A DNA stretch of 64,000 nt. Origin: Oleiharenicola lentus (lineage in GTDB: Bacteria > Verrucomicrobiota > Verrucomicrobiia > Opitutales > Opitutaceae). Made by a program: the position numbers and the translations under genes. How positions within the stretch are numbered: position 1 is the stretch's first letter; every line of letters begins with the position of its first letter. The stretch lies in the NCBI RefSeq assembly GCF_004118375.1, contig NZ_SDHX01000001.1, forward strand, positions 1,243,693 to 1,307,692. The letters run 5' to 3'. The notes under the pieces were generated by a model. It was not told where the DNA came from, did no database searches, and saw only the letters and a program-made list of their open reading frames with translations. Below, piece after piece: positions 24,075 to 32,240 of the stretch.

Positions 24075-26282
24075 TTACTTGAGCGCCAGATCGTTAACTT
24101 TAACCTCTTTGATGGCCCACTTGGTCACGAGGAGGCCTTTGGAGGTGCGGGTGCTGACGGGGACAGGCGTGAGGTCGAAGTCCAACTCGCGCACTCTCGC
24201 GCCGGAGCGGCCGTCGAGGCTCACGTGGATGGACTTGGGCATGTCTTTTTCCTTCTCGGCGACGTCGAGCCAGATGAGCTTCGAGCCTTCGGTCTTGGCG
24301 AGGGGGTAGAGTTTGTCGCGGCTCAGGCCGCCGATCTGGAATTTCTTGGCGTAGCATTTCCCCTCGGGGCCGTCGCGATAGACCATCGTGTAGAAACGCG
24401 TGTCGCCGTCCTTGGGCCAGATGGCGACGTGGCGAATATCGCGGCCCATGAAGGTCTTGTCGGCGACCTTCGTGACCTTGAGGGAGGCGTCGCCCATGAT
24501 CGTGAGGACGCTGTCGAGGATCGTGCACTCGGTGACGAATTCGTGCTGGCGCCAGTTGAGGCCGATGAAGCCGTCCTCGCGGTTGACGTAGAGGCGCTGG
24601 TTGGCGGAGACCACGGCCGAGGCGTCGATCTGCTCGATCTCGTCGTAACTGGTCTTCCGTTTGATGCCCTTGCCGTATTTCTCCTGGAGCATCTCGAACC
24701 AGGCGACGGCGTATTCCGTGAGCTTCTTCAGGTTGCCCTTCGTCTCCTTGATGCCCTCCTCGATCTTCTTCATGGCCTCGTCGGCCTGGAAGCGGTTGTA
24801 GGCGGAGATGCGCTTGATGCGGATCTCGGTGAGGCGGACGATGTCGTCGTCGGTGACCTCGCGCTTGAGCTGTTTGAGGAACGGCTTCAGGCCGCCGCGG
24901 ATTTCCTCGAGGACGGACTCCCAGGTCTTGGATTTCTCGATGAGGCGGTAGATGCGCTCCTCGATGAAGATGCGCTCGAGGGAATCCCAGTGCCACTGCT
25001 GCTCGAGTTCGCCGAGCTTGATTTCGAGCTCGCGCTTGAGGAGCTCCTTGGTGGCGTCGGCGCTGGCCTTGAGGATGTCGCGCACACCGGTGAAGACGGG
25101 CTTGTCCTGGCCGGTGGTGGGATCGCGGACGATGACGCAGGCGGCGGGGTTGAGCTGCACCTGGCAGCTGGTGAACACGTAGAGCTGCTGGATGACCTTG
25201 TCGGCCTCGGCACCCTGCGGGAGGTGGATGAGGATCTCGACCTTGTCGGCCGTGTTGTCGTCCACGTGCTTGATCTTGATCTTGCCCTTGGCGTTGGCGG
25301 CGAGGATGGACTCGATGAGAGACTCGGTGGTGACGCCGAAGGGGAGCTCCGTGACGGCGAGGAGATACTTGGAGCGCTCCTCGATCTTGGCGCGGACCTT
25401 CACCTTGCCGCCGCGCTCGCCGTCGTTGTATTCCGTGAAGTCGGCGGTGCCGCCGGTGGGGAAATCGGGGAGAATGCGGAAGGTTTTTCCCTGGAGGTGG
25501 TTGATCGCCGCGCGGCAGAGGTCGTTGAAGTTGTGCGGGAGGATCTTGGTGGAGAGGCCGACCGCGATGCCGTCGGCGCCCTCGAGGAGGACGATGGGGA
25601 ACTTGGCCGGGAGCGTGACGGGCTCCTTGGTGCGGCCGTCGTAGCTGGCCTGCCAGGTGGTGGTCTTCGGGTTGAAGAGGACCTCGCGGGCGAAGGGCGT
25701 GAGGCGCGCCTCGATGTAACGCGGCGCGGCCGCGTCGTCGCCGGTGAGGGTGTTGCCGAAGTTGCCCTGCGGCTCGATGAGCCAGCCGCGCTGGGCGATG
25801 CTCACGAGGGCGGCGCCGATGGAGGCGTCGCCGTGCGGGTGGAGCTTCATCGTGGCGCCGACGACGTTGGCGACCTTGTGGAAGCGGCCGTCATCCATGT
25901 CCCAGAGCGTGTGGAGCACGCGGCGCTGCACGGGCTTCAGGCCGTCGTCAATGTGCGGGACGGCGCGGTCGAGGATGACGTAGGAGGCGTAGTCGAGGAA
26001 CCAGTTGCGGTAGGCCAGCGCGAGCGGGGCCTGTTCGTCCTGGACCTTCTGGCCCTTCGGCCGCTTCGCGGCCGGAGGAGCCGAAGCGGCATCCTCGGAA
26101 ACCTGAGAGCTGAGACCTGAAACCTGAAGAGCCGAGGCAGCAGAGGGTTCACCCTTGCCTGAGGCGTCGGAACCTTCAGGTTTCAGGTTTCCGGTTTCAG
26201 GTTTCGTGCCCGCTTCGGGCACTGCCGCGTCAAGCGGCAGCTCGGGCTGGTCGGACTTCTTGGAAGGTTTCTTCTTGGCCAT
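24075..26282 (-). CDS. parC: DNA topoisomerase IV subunit A
   Basis: 735 residues. It cuts and rejoins DNA in the ParC2ParE2 enzyme that unlinks daughter chromosomes. Core motifs are GLKPVQRRVLHTLWDMD, KLHPHGDASIGAALVSIAQR and the active-site block APRYIEARL, with the catalytic Tyr at about residue 189, preceded by Arg. The C-terminal region lacks an obvious GyrA box and resembles the shorter ParC of the Bacteroidetes/Verrucomicrobia type, so ParC rather than GyrA. The first 80 residues are a low-complexity extension, partly encoded by repeats of CCTGAAA (giving KPETGNLKPEG and LQVSGLSSQVS). The partner parE lies upstream across a 3.6-kb insert. The defence island follows directly downstream. 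Confidence 0.92.
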   Translation of the reverse strand: MAKKKPSKKSDQPELPLDAAVPEAGTKPETGNLKPEGSDASGKGEPSAASALQVSGLSSQVSEDAASAPPAAKRPKGQKVQDEQAPLALAYRNWFLDYASYVILDRAVPHIDDGLKPVQRRVLHTLWDMDDGRFHKVANVVGATMKLHPHGDASIGAALVSIAQRGWLIEPQGNFGNTLTGDDAAAPRYIEARLTPFAREVLFNPKTTTWQASYDGRTKEPVTLPAKFPIVLLEGADGIAVGLSTKILPHNFNDLCRAAINHLQGKTFRILPDFPTGGTADFTEYNDGERGGKVKVRAKIEERSKYLLAVTELPFGVTTESLIESILAANAKGKIKIKHVDDNTADKVEILIHLPQGAEADKVIQQLYVFTSCQVQLNPAACVIVRDPTTGQDKPVFTGVRDILKASADATKELLKRELEIKLGELEQQWHWDSLERIFIEERIYRLIEKSKTWESVLEEIRGGLKPFLKQLKREVTDDDIVRLTEIRIKRISAYNRFQADEAMKKIEEGIKETKGNLKKLTEYAVAWFEMLQEKYGKGIKRKTSYDEIEQIDASAVVSANQRLYVNREDGFIGLNWRQHEFVTECTILDSVLTIMGDASLKVTKVADKTFMGRDIRHVAIWPKDGDTRFYTMVYRDGPEGKCYAKKFQIGGLSRDKLYPLAKTEGSKLIWLDVAEKEKDMPKSIHVSLDGRSGARVRELDFDLTPVPVSTRTSKGLLVTKWAIKEVKVNDLALK

Positions 26283-26318
26283 CTAGGGGAGGAAAAGTTT
26301 CAAGTTTCAGGTAACAAG
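26205..26318. repeat. 114-bp direct repeat, copy A (parC 5' end and leader)
   Basis: Covers the first 26 codons of parC and 36 bp of leader. It matches 29846-29959 with five differences. Both copies are in the same orientation and bracket the TPR and VPDSG genes. Confidence 0.93.
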
Positions 26319-26490
26319 GATGAGGAGAGGGAGGAATTAAGGCGGGAGGACTCTTTCGGTGCGCTCGGAAACTTCGCGTTGCTCAGTGTGACGAAGGATG
26401 AGGTGCGTGAATCCGCCCGATTGAGGGAGGGAAATCCGCGGGCTCCGGTCAACGTTTCGTTTTGCGCGGAGCTAAGCCCGGTTCAACAGC
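26283..26490. other. Spacer between the TPR gene and parC
   Basis: Contains the parC leader, then a stretch with GTGCGCTCGGAAACTTC and GCTCAGTGTGACGAAGG. This looks like a decayed copy of the widespread 'ATTCTTCGC..GCTCAGAATGAC' intergenic phrase, which is better preserved at 29988-30013. No gene seen. Confidence 0.5.
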
Positions 26491-28320
26491 TCAGAAAGTG
26501 GCCCAAATAGCGTGCAACGACTGCTCGGACGCGGCCGCCTCTGGAAAATCATCTGAAATCGACAGGGCCTTTTCGTAGAGTTCCGCCGCGATACCCTTGC
26601 GGCCGACCTTTTCATGGACCAAGGCCATGCGGTGCAAGGTTGATGGGTTGATCGGGAGGGCCTTGAGCAGAGGCTGATAGAGCCGTAGCGCTTCCAGGTC
26701 ATCGCCGAGCAGGTGGTTGGTCCAGGCGAGCGTGTCGATGCTGTTCGGATTGCGAGGTGAGAGGTTGAGGGCGGTTTTGGCGAGGGGCAGCGCCTCGGCC
26801 GGCCGGCGGAGTTTGTCGGCGAGGGTCCAGGCCAGCTGGTTGTGGCCAACCGCGGAGCTTGGGTCCAAAACGATCACACGGCGGAAGCAAGTCTCGGCCA
26901 GATCATAGAGGCCGCTACGGTAGGCGATCTCGCCGGCGACGAGCTGGAGCCGGACGGAAGCACCGGAGCGGGCCACCGCCGCCTGCAAGTGTGCGCGAAC
27001 CTGCCCGGCGCGGGCTTCAGTCGCGGCCAGTTGCGCCAGCTCGGTTAACGGCGTGACCAGCTGCGGGTGCCGCTCGACCAGTGCGGTGCAGGCGGCTGAT
27101 ACCGCCTCACGACGCCCCAGCGCGAGATCGGCGCGGACGGCGATGAGGGCCAGCAAAGGGTCGGCGGTGGTGTCGCCGTCTGTCGCCCAGGAGCGAGCAT
27201 CGCGGGCGAGGCCTTCTGTGAGCAGGAAGGTGGCCGCGGCGAATTGTCCGGCCTGGGCCGCGGTCCAGTCGCGGGCGCCGCCGGCGGACGGAGTCTCGAA
27301 CTCGATCAGCACGGCATCGCTGCGGTGCAGGGCACGCAGGGCCTCGTCCTTGCGCCCGGCACCTTTTTCCGCGGCTGCCAGCAGGAGGCTCGCCACCGCG
27401 TCCTGCGGATTGCCGGCGAGGACGGCTTCGGCGCTGCTCCGTGCTTCCTCGTGGCGGGACTGCATCTGGAGGCTCAGGCCGGCGATGAGATGCGCTTCGC
27501 GCAGGCCGGGGTGCTTCTGCAGGAGGGATTGCATCGCCGTGAGCGCAGTTCCGTAGTCCCGCCGGGCAAAGGCGGCGAGACCGACATAGTGACCGACGAG
27601 TGCAGCGCCGTCGCTGTTCTCCGTGAGCTGGCGGAAAGTGGCCGCGGCCGCGGTTTCGCCGGCGAGCAGTTCGGCGGTGCCGCGGAGCAGGAGGGCGCGG
27701 TGATTTTTGGGATCAAGTTCCAGCGCCCGCCGGGCCGCGGCTTGCGCGGCGGGCAGATCACCGAGCATGAGACAACAGCGACTAAGGGCCTCCGGGTCGG
27801 CATGCTCAGGCGGCAGCCCTTCCAAGAGTGCTCGTGCCTTGGCGACGCGGCCCTGCCCCAGATAGATCAGCGCGAGGTCGCGATCGATCGCGGGAGTGGT
27901 GCCGATGGTCCGGGCTCGTTGCAGGCAGGCGTAGGCGAGGTAAGGCCGGCTGGACCTTGCGTAGGTGGTAGCCAGCACACGGAGGATGGCGACGGCGTCC
28001 CGGCCCTCGGCCCCGCGGGCCGCAACGGCCTGGTCGATCGCCTGGAGGTGTTTTTCCTGGCCCACATACGCCAGGGCCCGCAACAGGTGGGCGGAGGAAT
28101 CCTTTTCGTTCTCGGCCAACAAGGCCCCGGCGAGCCGGTGCACTTCATGAAAGTCACTGCGGCGAAGCGACTGGAGGGCGGGGGCATAGCGCGGTGACTT
28201 CAGCTCCAGATCAGCGGCCGGAATCTGGACCGAGATGGCGGCGGATGAAACGAACGAACCGGCAAGGAGGGCCGTGACAAAAAGCGTGCGAAAAGGCCGA
28301 GACAGAAAAAACGGATGCAT
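26491..28320 (-). CDS. Secreted TPR-repeat protein
   Basis: 609 residues starting at the ATG at 28320, which gives a clean signal peptide (MHPFFLSRPFRTLFVTALLAGSFVSS); the longer frame upstream is unlikely. The rest is almost entirely tetratricopeptide-like helices, e.g. DLPAAQAAARRALELDPKNH, LIYLGQGRVAKARALLEGLP and SSAVGHNQLAWTLADKLRR. TPR proteins scaffold protein complexes. A large secreted TPR protein (PrsT-type) is a recurring companion of PEP-CTERM/exosortase systems, and this gene is divergent from a VPDSG-CTERM gene with which it shares a 333-bp promoter region. An envelope-assembly role is inferred. No exosortase gene is in the window. Confidence 0.85.
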   Translation of the reverse strand: MHPFFLSRPFRTLFVTALLAGSFVSSAAISVQIPAADLELKSPRYAPALQSLRRSDFHEVHRLAGALLAENEKDSSAHLLRALAYVGQEKHLQAIDQAVAARGAEGRDAVAILRVLATTYARSSRPYLAYACLQRARTIGTTPAIDRDLALIYLGQGRVAKARALLEGLPPEHADPEALSRCCLMLGDLPAAQAAARRALELDPKNHRALLLRGTAELLAGETAAAATFRQLTENSDGAALVGHYVGLAAFARRDYGTALTAMQSLLQKHPGLREAHLIAGLSLQMQSRHEEARSSAEAVLAGNPQDAVASLLLAAAEKGAGRKDEALRALHRSDAVLIEFETPSAGGARDWTAAQAGQFAAATFLLTEGLARDARSWATDGDTTADPLLALIAVRADLALGRREAVSAACTALVERHPQLVTPLTELAQLAATEARAGQVRAHLQAAVARSGASVRLQLVAGEIAYRSGLYDLAETCFRRVIVLDPSSAVGHNQLAWTLADKLRRPAEALPLAKTALNLSPRNPNSIDTLAWTNHLLGDDLEALRLYQPLLKALPINPSTLHRMALVHEKVGRKGIAAELYEKALSISDDFPEAAASEQSLHAIWATF

Positions 28321-28653
28321 GGGGATGCGCGAGAGATCGAAGATCGCTGCCTCGTTTGCGATCAAACAATTCGCCGGTGGGGTTACGCTGCGGAACAACA
28401 AATACGAAATCATGATGCCGGTTCGGAGGTGCGGACTTGCGGGTCTCCTGCCGGCGCAAGTTTTCCGCATGTCGCGGTCGGCTGAAAGTGTCGGAATTAT
28501 TGACGTTATGGCGGCGCTTCCCGTTATACGTATTCGCCTACGTGAAGGATTTAAGGCTCTGATATCCAGCTTCATGTATTGCTGCACAAGACTTGCCCGA
28601 GTTGTGGCACACCTAATGCGTCTCATGTCGCGTTACTCCACACACTTAACTTC
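28321..28653. other. Divergent promoter region of the TPR and VPDSG-CTERM genes
   Basis: 333 bp. It holds a sigma-54-type promoter (28605-28620) for the VPDSG gene, a pair of 12-bp-spaced hexamers TACGTA (28527-28532) and TACGTG (28539-28544) about 90-105 bp before the predicted transcription start, and a CTTGCG/CGCAAG inverted repeat near 28436-28460. These are in typical positions for enhancer-binding sites. I see no clear promoter for the TPR gene. Confidence 0.5.
28605..28620 (+). promoter_or_regulatory. Sigma-54 (-24/-12) promoter of the VPDSG-CTERM gene
   Basis: TGGCACACCTAATGCG: GG (28606-28607) and GC (28618-28619) are exactly 10 bp apart, the spacing RpoN requires, with TGGCAC matching the -24 consensus. 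Transcription would begin near 28631, giving a leader of about 24 nt before the ATG at 28654. The second VPDSG gene has an equivalent site. Confidence 0.72.
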
Positions 28654-29706
28654 ATGAAAAACAAATTGATCCTCACCGCAATCGCCGCGACGGCGCTAGC
28701 GATCGCTCCCACCGTGAAGGCCGACCTTCAACCCGTTGGCATCTGGAACGGTAAGGTTGGCATGTCGATTGACGCCGTTGGCAGCAACAATTCCCCCGCC
28801 GGCATGATCCAAGCCCAGATCCCTGTCGGAGCCAGCATCAAGGCCGCCTACCTCTATAGCGCGGGCACGCCGTATCCGTGGTATGCCAATTCTCCGAAGA
28901 CCCTGACCGATTACAACAGCTCGGGCATCACGCTCGCCGGCAATGCGGTGACGTTTGACGCGCTCGTTGGCGCTTCCGCGATCCCGAACCGGCCCGACAT
29001 CGGCAACTGGTTCACCGCACGTGCCGACGTGACCTCAATCGTTACCAGTCTGGCGGCCGGTGGCGGCAACTTCAGCTGGGCGGTCAATGAAGGCACGAAG
29101 AACTCCTTCATCGATGGCGAGGTGCTGGCCATCGTTTATGAGCACAGCAGCCTGGCCACTGGCAGTGTGGTGTTCCTCGATGGCGGCCTGAACACCGCCG
29201 GCGAGACCAGCTCGGTCAATTTCGCCAACCCGCTCGGCAACGTTTCCGATCCCAACTTTGTCGCCGACATGTCGCTGGCCATCAGCTTCAGCACCGGTGG
29301 ATCCCAGAGCAGCCAGGTCGACATCAACGGCACCCGGCTCACTTCGTCGGCGGGCGGCTATGATGACGGAATCCTGTCGGATGGCGGTCTCATCACTGCT
29401 GGTGGCATCGGTGACTCCAATGCCAATCCTGGCAGCGCCTTTAGCACCGGAAGCTCTTCCTATGACGACGAGCTCTACAGCCTGAAGCCGTTCCTGAGCG
29501 CGGGCGATACGTCATTCTCGATCTACTCGAAGAACCCCAGCAACGACGACAACCTGTTCTTCATGGGTCTGCGCATTTCGGCCGAGATTTCTCAAGTGAA
29601 CGACACGCCGGCACCTGGCGTGCCGGACAGCGGCTCCACCGTGGCGCTGCTGGGCCTCGCGGCTGGCGGCATGGCGTTTCTGCGCCGCCGGTTCGCCCGC
29701 GCATAA
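28654..29706 (+). CDS. VPDSG-CTERM sorted surface protein
   Basis: 350 residues. It starts at ATG 28654 with a signal peptide (MKNKLILTAIAATALAIAPTVKA) and ends with the sorting tail VPDSGSTVALLGLAAGGMAF plus LRRRFARA. This VPDSG + transmembrane + Arg cluster is the exosortase recognition tail described for Verrucomicrobia. The mature part is Ser/Gly/Asn-rich with beta-strand character (e.g. SLATGSVVFLDGGLNTAGE, GSSSYDDELYSLKPFL) and no enzyme motif. The protein should be exported, cleaved and anchored or released by an exosortase, perhaps as extracellular matrix. It is driven by a sigma-54-type promoter and followed by a strong terminator. Confidence 0.88.
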   Translation: MKNKLILTAIAATALAIAPTVKADLQPVGIWNGKVGMSIDAVGSNNSPAGMIQAQIPVGASIKAAYLYSAGTPYPWYANSPKTLTDYNSSGITLAGNAVTFDALVGASAIPNRPDIGNWFTARADVTSIVTSLAAGGGNFSWAVNEGTKNSFIDGEVLAIVYEHSSLATGSVVFLDGGLNTAGETSSVNFANPLGNVSDPNFVADMSLAISFSTGGSQSSQVDINGTRLTSSAGGYDDGILSDGGLITAGGIGDSNANPGSAFSTGSSSYDDELYSLKPFLSAGDTSFSIYSKNPSNDDNLFFMGLRISAEISQVNDTPAPGVPDSGSTVALLGLAAGGMAFLRRRFARA

Positions 29707-29731
29707 ATCATCCGGGTAACTTGTATTTTCC

Positions 29732-29760
29732 GAGCCGGCCTGCGGGCCGGCTCTTTTTTT
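29732..29760 (+). terminator. Rho-independent terminator of the VPDSG-CTERM gene
   Basis: GAGCCGGCC-TGCG-GGCCGGCTC (9-bp stem) followed by seven T residues, starting 26 bp after the stop codon. Confidence 0.92.
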
Positions 29761-29836
29761 GCTGAACCCGAAGGGTGTCGGAAACTTCCGGTTCCAGGGT
29801 TGCTTAGCCATCTCCGCGCAGAGCGATGCGTCCAAT

Positions 29837-29923
29837 TTAAGAATCCGTGCCCGCTTCGGGCCCTGCGGCGTCGAGCGGCAGCTCGGGCTGGTCGGACTTC
29901 TTGGTGGGTTTCTTCTTGGCCAT
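29837..29923 (-). pseudogene. parC': Truncated duplicate of the parC 5' end
   Basis: Starts with the same ATG context as parC and encodes 28 residues beginning MAKKKPTKKSDQPELPLDAA. It leaves parC identity at the 26th codon and stops at a TAA. It is directly downstream of parE, where the intact parC would be expected, and so looks like a remnant of the original parE-parC junction. Confidence 0.88.
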
Positions 29924-29959
29924 CTAGGGGAGGAAAAGTTTCAAGTTTCAGGTAACAAG
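29846..29959. repeat. 114-bp direct repeat, copy B
   Basis: Matches 26205-26318 with five mismatches. It includes the leader GGGGAGGAAAAGTTTCAAG and the parC start. The strong conservation, including a non-coding leader, suggests a recent duplication. Confidence 0.93.
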
Positions 29960-30074
29960 TAGCAGGAAAGAAAGGAAGCGGGGGCTGGATTCTTCGCGAG
30001 GCTCAGAATGACGGGTGGGCGGGAGTCAAAGGGTTCTTGTTACTTGATCCTTGTGACTTGTCACTTGGAGTCGC

Positions 30075-31916
30075 TCACGCCTCCACGAGGTCCTTCTCCA
30101 CGCGGAGGTTGTCGATGATGAAGTCCTGCCGCTCGGGGGTGTTCTTGCCCATGAAGAAGCTCAGGAGTTCGTCGGAGCTGTAGAGGTGGTGGAGGTTCAC
30201 CGGGTCGAGGCGGATGTTCTCGCCGATGAAGTCCTTGAACTCGCCCGCGCTGATTTCGCCGAGGCCCTTGAAGCGGGTGATCTCGTGGCTGGCGCCGCAT
30301 TCTTCGATGGCGGCCTGCTTCTCACGTTCGTCGTAGCAATAGCGGGTGATCTTCTTGTTGCGGACGCGGAAGAGCGGCGTCTGCAGGATGAAGAGATGGT
30401 TGTTGCGGATGACGTCGGGGAAGAACTGGAGGAAGAACGAAAGCAGCAGCAGCCGGATGTGCATGCCGTCCACGTCGGCGTCGGTGGCGATGACGATCCG
30501 GTTGTAGCGCAGGCCGTCGAGGCCGTCCTCGATGTTGAGGGCGGACTGGAGGAGGTGGAATTCCTCGTTCTCGTAGATGACCTTCTTGGTGAGGCCGTAG
30601 GTGTTGAGCGGCTTGCCCTTGAGGGCGAAGACGGCCTGGGTCTGGACGTCGCGCGTGGCGGTGAGGGAGCCGGCGGCGGAGTCGCCCTCGACGATGAAGA
30701 GGGTGGACTCCTCGGCGCGCGGGTTGCGGTCGCCGAGGTGGAGGCGGCAGTCGCGGAGCTTCTTGTTGTGGAGCGAGGCCTTCTTGGCGCGCTCGCGGGC
30801 GATGTTGCGGATGCCGGCGAGCTCCTTGCGCTCGTGTTCGTTCTCCTCGATCTTCTGCTTGATGATCTCGGCGGTCTCGCGGTTTTTGTGGAGATAGACG
30901 TCGAGGGCCTGCTGGACGAACTTGCCGACGAATTCCTTGATCGTGGGGCCCTTGGGGCCGACCTCGGTGGAACCGAGCTTGGTCTTGGTCTGGGACTCGA
31001 AGACCGGCTCCTGCACACGGACGACGATGGCGGCGTCGATGGACTGGCGGACGTCGGCGGCGTCGAAGTCCTTTTTGAAATGGTTGCGCAGGGTCTCGAC
31101 GAAGGCCTCGCGGAAGGCGGCGAGGTGGGTGCCGCCCATGGTGGTGTGCTGGCCGTTGACGAAAGACCAGTATTCCTCGCCGTAGTGCTTGCCGTGGGTG
31201 ACGGCGATCTCGATGTCCTCGCCCTCGAGGTGGATGATGGGGTAGAGGGGTTCGCCGGAGAGTTCCTTGGTGAGGAGATCCTTGAGGCCGTGCTCGGACT
31301 TGAAGGGCTTGCCGTTGAGCGTGAGGGTGAGGCCGCGGTTGAGGAAGGCGTAGTTCCAGAGCATGTCCTCGATGAACTCGGTGCGGAACCTGAAGTCCTT
31401 GCCGAAGAGTTTCTCGTCGGGCGTGAACTCGATGATCGTGCCGGTACGCTCATCAGTCTTGGTGACGCGCGACTGGGACTTCAGCTTGCCCTGCTCGAAC
31501 TCGACGACCTTGGTCTCGCCGTCGCGGATGGCCTGGGCGCGGTAGGTGAGGGAGAGGGCGTTGACGGCCTTCTGGCCGACGCCGTTGAGGCCGACGGCCT
31601 TCTGGAAGGTCTCGGAATCGTATTTGGCGCCGGTGTTGATGATGGAGACGCAGTCCACCAGTTTGCCGAGCGGGATGCCGCGGCCGTAGTCGCGGACCCT
31701 GACGGTGCGGTCGGTGAGCTCGACCTCGATCTTGCGGCCGCCGCCCATCATGAATTCGTCGATGGAGTTGTCGATGGTCTCCTTGAGCAGGACGTAGATG
31801 CCGTCCTCGGCGTGCGCGCCGTTGCCGAGGCGCCCGATATACATGCCCGGGCGGAGGCGGATGTGCTCGAGCGAGCTGAGGGTCTTGATGCTGGCTTCAG
31901 TGTAGTTGGAGGCCAT
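30075..31916 (-). CDS. parE: DNA topoisomerase IV subunit B
   Basis: 613 residues from the ATG at 31916 ([20 protein letters not shown]). This ATPase subunit of topoisomerase IV has the GHKL domain ([50 protein letters not shown]), a transducer region, and the TOPRIM domain ([32 protein letters not shown]). The C-terminal end is the short ParE type with the conserved [13 protein letters not shown]. Longer frames upstream of the ATG run into a hairpin-rich spacer and are unlikely. It pairs functionally with parC, from which it is separated by an insert carrying two unrelated genes. Confidence 0.93.
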   Translation of the reverse strand: MASNYTEASIKTLSSLEHIRLRPGMYIGRLGNGAHAEDGIYVLLKETIDNSIDEFMMGGGRKIEVELTDRTVRVRDYGRGIPLGKLVDCVSIINTGAKYDSETFQKAVGLNGVGQKAVNALSLTYRAQAIRDGETKVVEFEQGKLKSQSRVTKTDERTGTIIEFTPDEKLFGKDFRFRTEFIEDMLWNYAFLNRGLTLTLNGKPFKSEHGLKDLLTKELSGEPLYPIIHLEGEDIEIAVTHGKHYGEEYWSFVNGQHTTMGGTHLAAFREAFVETLRNHFKKDFDAADVRQSIDAAIVVRVQEPVFESQTKTKLGSTEVGPKGPTIKEFVGKFVQQALDVYLHKNRETAEIIKQKIEENEHERKELAGIRNIARERAKKASLHNKKLRDCRLHLGDRNPRAEESTLFIVEGDSAAGSLTATRDVQTQAVFALKGKPLNTYGLTKKVIYENEEFHLLQSALNIEDGLDGLRYNRIVIATDADVDGMHIRLLLLSFFLQFFPDVIRNNHLFILQTPLFRVRNKKITRYCYDEREKQAAIEECGASHEITRFKGLGEISAGEFKDFIGENIRLDPVNLHHLYSSDELLSFFMGKNTPERQDFIIDNLRVEKDLVEA

Positions 31917-32240
31917 GAAGGGTTGCGTAGTGCAGAAGGCGGAATGCGGGAACGCGGATGGGAAAAGTGAAAGTAATACCCGCCGCGGAACCGGGTCGGG
32001 CGGTCGCCGGCACGAAACTGAGTAACCCGCTTTGCGGGAGGCAAGTGCCAAGTGACGCGGATGGGTGGCCGGCCGGCCGGAAGCAGGCCTTCCGTAGGAT
32101 AGGTGCAAACCGGTTTCGCGTCCGATCGAAGCGACCGAAACTAGAAGAAGCCGGCGGACACGCACGTGTCCGCCGGAAAGGCGCAGCCGGTGAATCCTCG
32201 CCAAGGAGGAAGTGGAACCGGCCCGGCTGCGGGCCGGGCG
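31917..32240. other. Spacer between the chemoreceptor gene and parE
   Basis: 324 bp. It contains two strong hairpins (32151-32176 and 32218-32237) just after the chemoreceptor stop codon on the minus strand. The remainder should carry the parE promoter, but I cannot pick a convincing one. No gene seen. Confidence 0.6.
32151..32176 (-). terminator. Hairpin after the chemoreceptor gene
   Basis: Perfect 11-bp stem CCGGCGGACAC/GTGTCCGCCGG with a 4-nt loop, followed on the minus strand by pyrimidine-rich CTTCTTCTAG rather than a pure T run. A second hairpin, CCGGCCCG-GCTG-CGGGCCGG (32218-32237), lies even closer to the stop codon. Confidence 0.55.

Larger units (their letters stand above)
29761..30074. 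other. Scar-bearing spacer between the VPDSG gene and parE
   Basis: Contains the duplicated parC 5' end (29837-29959). It is followed by GATTCTTCGCGAGGCTCAGAAT (29988 on), a widely distributed intergenic phrase, and by TTACTTGATCCTTGTGACTT (30039 on), related to the phrase near 15655. No complete gene. Confidence 0.7.

Noticed and set aside
24225-26120. Plus-strand open frame opposite parC
   Set aside because: The translation is mostly Leu/Gly/Asp/Glu repeats mirrored from the ParC code; no start signal.
28321-28626. N-terminal extension of the TPR protein to 28626
   Set aside because: The extension is Arg-rich with no relation to a signal peptide and covers the promoter region; the ATG at 28320 gives a clean signal sequence.
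30186-31970. Plus-strand open frame opposite parE
   Set aside because: Same reason: it mirrors ParE codons, with no recognisable domain.
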